Source of the DNA: Planctomycetota bacterium
Lineage (GTDB): Bacteria > Planctomycetota > Planctomycetia > JALXBF01
Direction: 5' to 3'
DNA: 33,876 nucleotides
Assembly (NCBI GenBank): GCA_026981825.1
Contig: JALSID010000020.1
Span: 1-33,876 of the forward strand
Part shown: positions 33,035-33,876 of the stretch, in pieces
Layout: every line of letters starts with the position of its first letter
How positions within the stretch are numbered: the first letter of the stretch is position 1
Translations under genes and position numbers: made by a program
The notes under the pieces: model-generated
What the model was told of the DNA's origin: nothing
Seen by the model: the letters and a program-made list of their open reading frames with translations, nothing else
Database searches by the model: none

Positions 33035-33876
33035 GCGGTAGGGTTCGCGCCGCTTGAGCATCCAGAAGATGACGCCTGCCAGCCTACGGGCAACGGCAGT
33101 CACGGCCTTTTGTACCCCTTGCGTGCCTTCAGTCGGGGGAAGAAGACGCTCAGGGGGCCGGGGTGGGTGTCATAGTGGTGTGCCGCTTCGATAAGCAGGA
33201 AGCGGCCCAAGACGCTGCCCCGTTTGGTGCTTGGCCGGTCATACGACGGTGCTCCGCATTGGCTCGTTTGGGGGCACACGCCCAAATAGGCCACGAGTTG
33301 TTCAGGCCTCGCGGAGCGGTCGATGGGACCAATCGCTGCGCGCAGCGCGACTGTGGCCACAATGCCTATCCCGTGCAGGGTCGACAGGAGCCGCACATCC
33401 TACGACTCGTAGCCTGCCTAAGCCATGGAGCGCTCCAGCGCCTCGATTTGTCGCTCGAGCAGGCGGACTAGATCGAGATCGTGCCTAATTGCTTCGCGTA
33501 CGTCCTCGGGCAGTGTGTCGCTCTGCAGAAGCTGCTCCAGCCAACGTTGTCCCGCTTTGCTGAACAGAGGCTTCTCCGGATGGATCAGACACTGTGCCAG
33601 TGCCGCATGGATCCGGTTGCGGGCCATCGTGGTCTGCTTGACCAGGGCCATGCGTCGCTTCGAGAGCCGCCGCATGCGCCGGATTGTCTCGTCCGGCCGC
33701 CACACCTCGGGCAGGTAATCACAGCGGAGCAGTTGGGCGAGAACTCGGGCGTCGACTTTGTCGGTTTTGACCTTAGCCCAGGCAATTGCTTTGGTGGCCA
33801 AGGCATTGGAGACCACCACCTTGGCCACGTACGGCTCCAGGAGGTCGGCCACCGCCCAGGCGTTCGTTGTGCTCTC
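33035..33876 (-). pseudogene. IS110 family transposase, inactivated, 5' part outside window
   Basis: On the minus strand the frame enters at the right edge with TTNAWAVADLLEPYVAKVVV and KTDKVDARVLAQLL, typical of the IS110 DEDD (RuvC-like) domain. The C-terminal transposase_20 part begins LLSTLHGIGIVATVALRAAIGP and contains TKRGSVLGRFLLIEAAHHYDTHPG. Two in-frame TAG codons at about 33418-33420 and 33400-33402 separate the parts. A one-base deletion near 33103 then shifts the end (MTAVARRLAGVIFWMLKRREPYR). Three lesions make it a pseudogene. IS110 elements use a non-coding bridge RNA; in this group it would lie upstream of the gene, beyond the window edge. The left end of the element is near 33030. 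Confidence 0.85.

Overview
The window is high-GC bacterial DNA, almost certainly from a planctomycete (Planctomycetota). The evidence is family content: three DUF1559 prepilin-like proteins with small partner lipoproteins, a PSCyt1-DUF1549-DUF1553 cytochrome-type protein followed by a DUF1501 protein, a BlaR1-like M56 protease with a long coiled-coil tail, DUF1573, and many poorly conserved spacers. The order or genus cannot be set from sequence reading alone.

Layout. 1-5270: tail of an M56 (BlaR1/MecR1-type) membrane protease, then glycerol kinase (glpK) and a Gfo/Idh/MocA oxidoreductase 12 bp apart. 5525-5884: tmRNA (ssrA) with a readable ALAA-ending tag, followed by about 0.9 kb of non-coding or decayed DNA. 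6821-7123: a small membrane protein. 7228-8673 (minus): a GT39-like polytopic glycosyltransferase. 8674-9873: a spacer without a supported gene.

9874-16198 is the most interesting part. It is a plus-strand cluster made of: a MauE/DoxX-like membrane protein fused to a thioredoxin-like domain with a CARC motif; a Cys-rich peptide (14 Cys) whose N-terminus has a membrane helix and a double-glycine-like leader end; an exported, C-terminally anchored protein whose only two cysteines form CPGC; an exported C39-type cysteine peptidase fused through two membrane segments to a DUF1573-type region; and a second GT39-like glycosyltransferase. I propose that this is a maturation system for an exported disulfide-rich peptide, in which a double-glycine leader is cut outside the membrane by a secreted C39 domain. 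The peptide frame is interrupted at a G8 tract, where one G too many separates leader and core.

16603-18414: a GH15 (glucoamylase/trehalase-type) enzyme. 18767-24216: three DUF1559 plus lipoprotein units, the middle lipoprotein being a pseudogene. Each unit has a strong hairpin just after the DUF1559 stop. Two have a near-perfect complement of the 16S rRNA 3' tail about 150-160 nt before the start codon. Copies 1 and 3 share a 98-nt identical tract, which suggests gene conversion.

24624-29403: the PSCyt1/DUF1549/DUF1553 and DUF1501 pair. 29404-33876: an eroded accessory region with GC-rich palindromes, a dispersed CACAGAGACACAG-type repeat, the frameshifted tip of an Rhs/YD-repeat protein with a variable C-terminus, an unknown membrane protein (possible immunity partner, inference only), and a broken IS110-family transposase running off the right edge.
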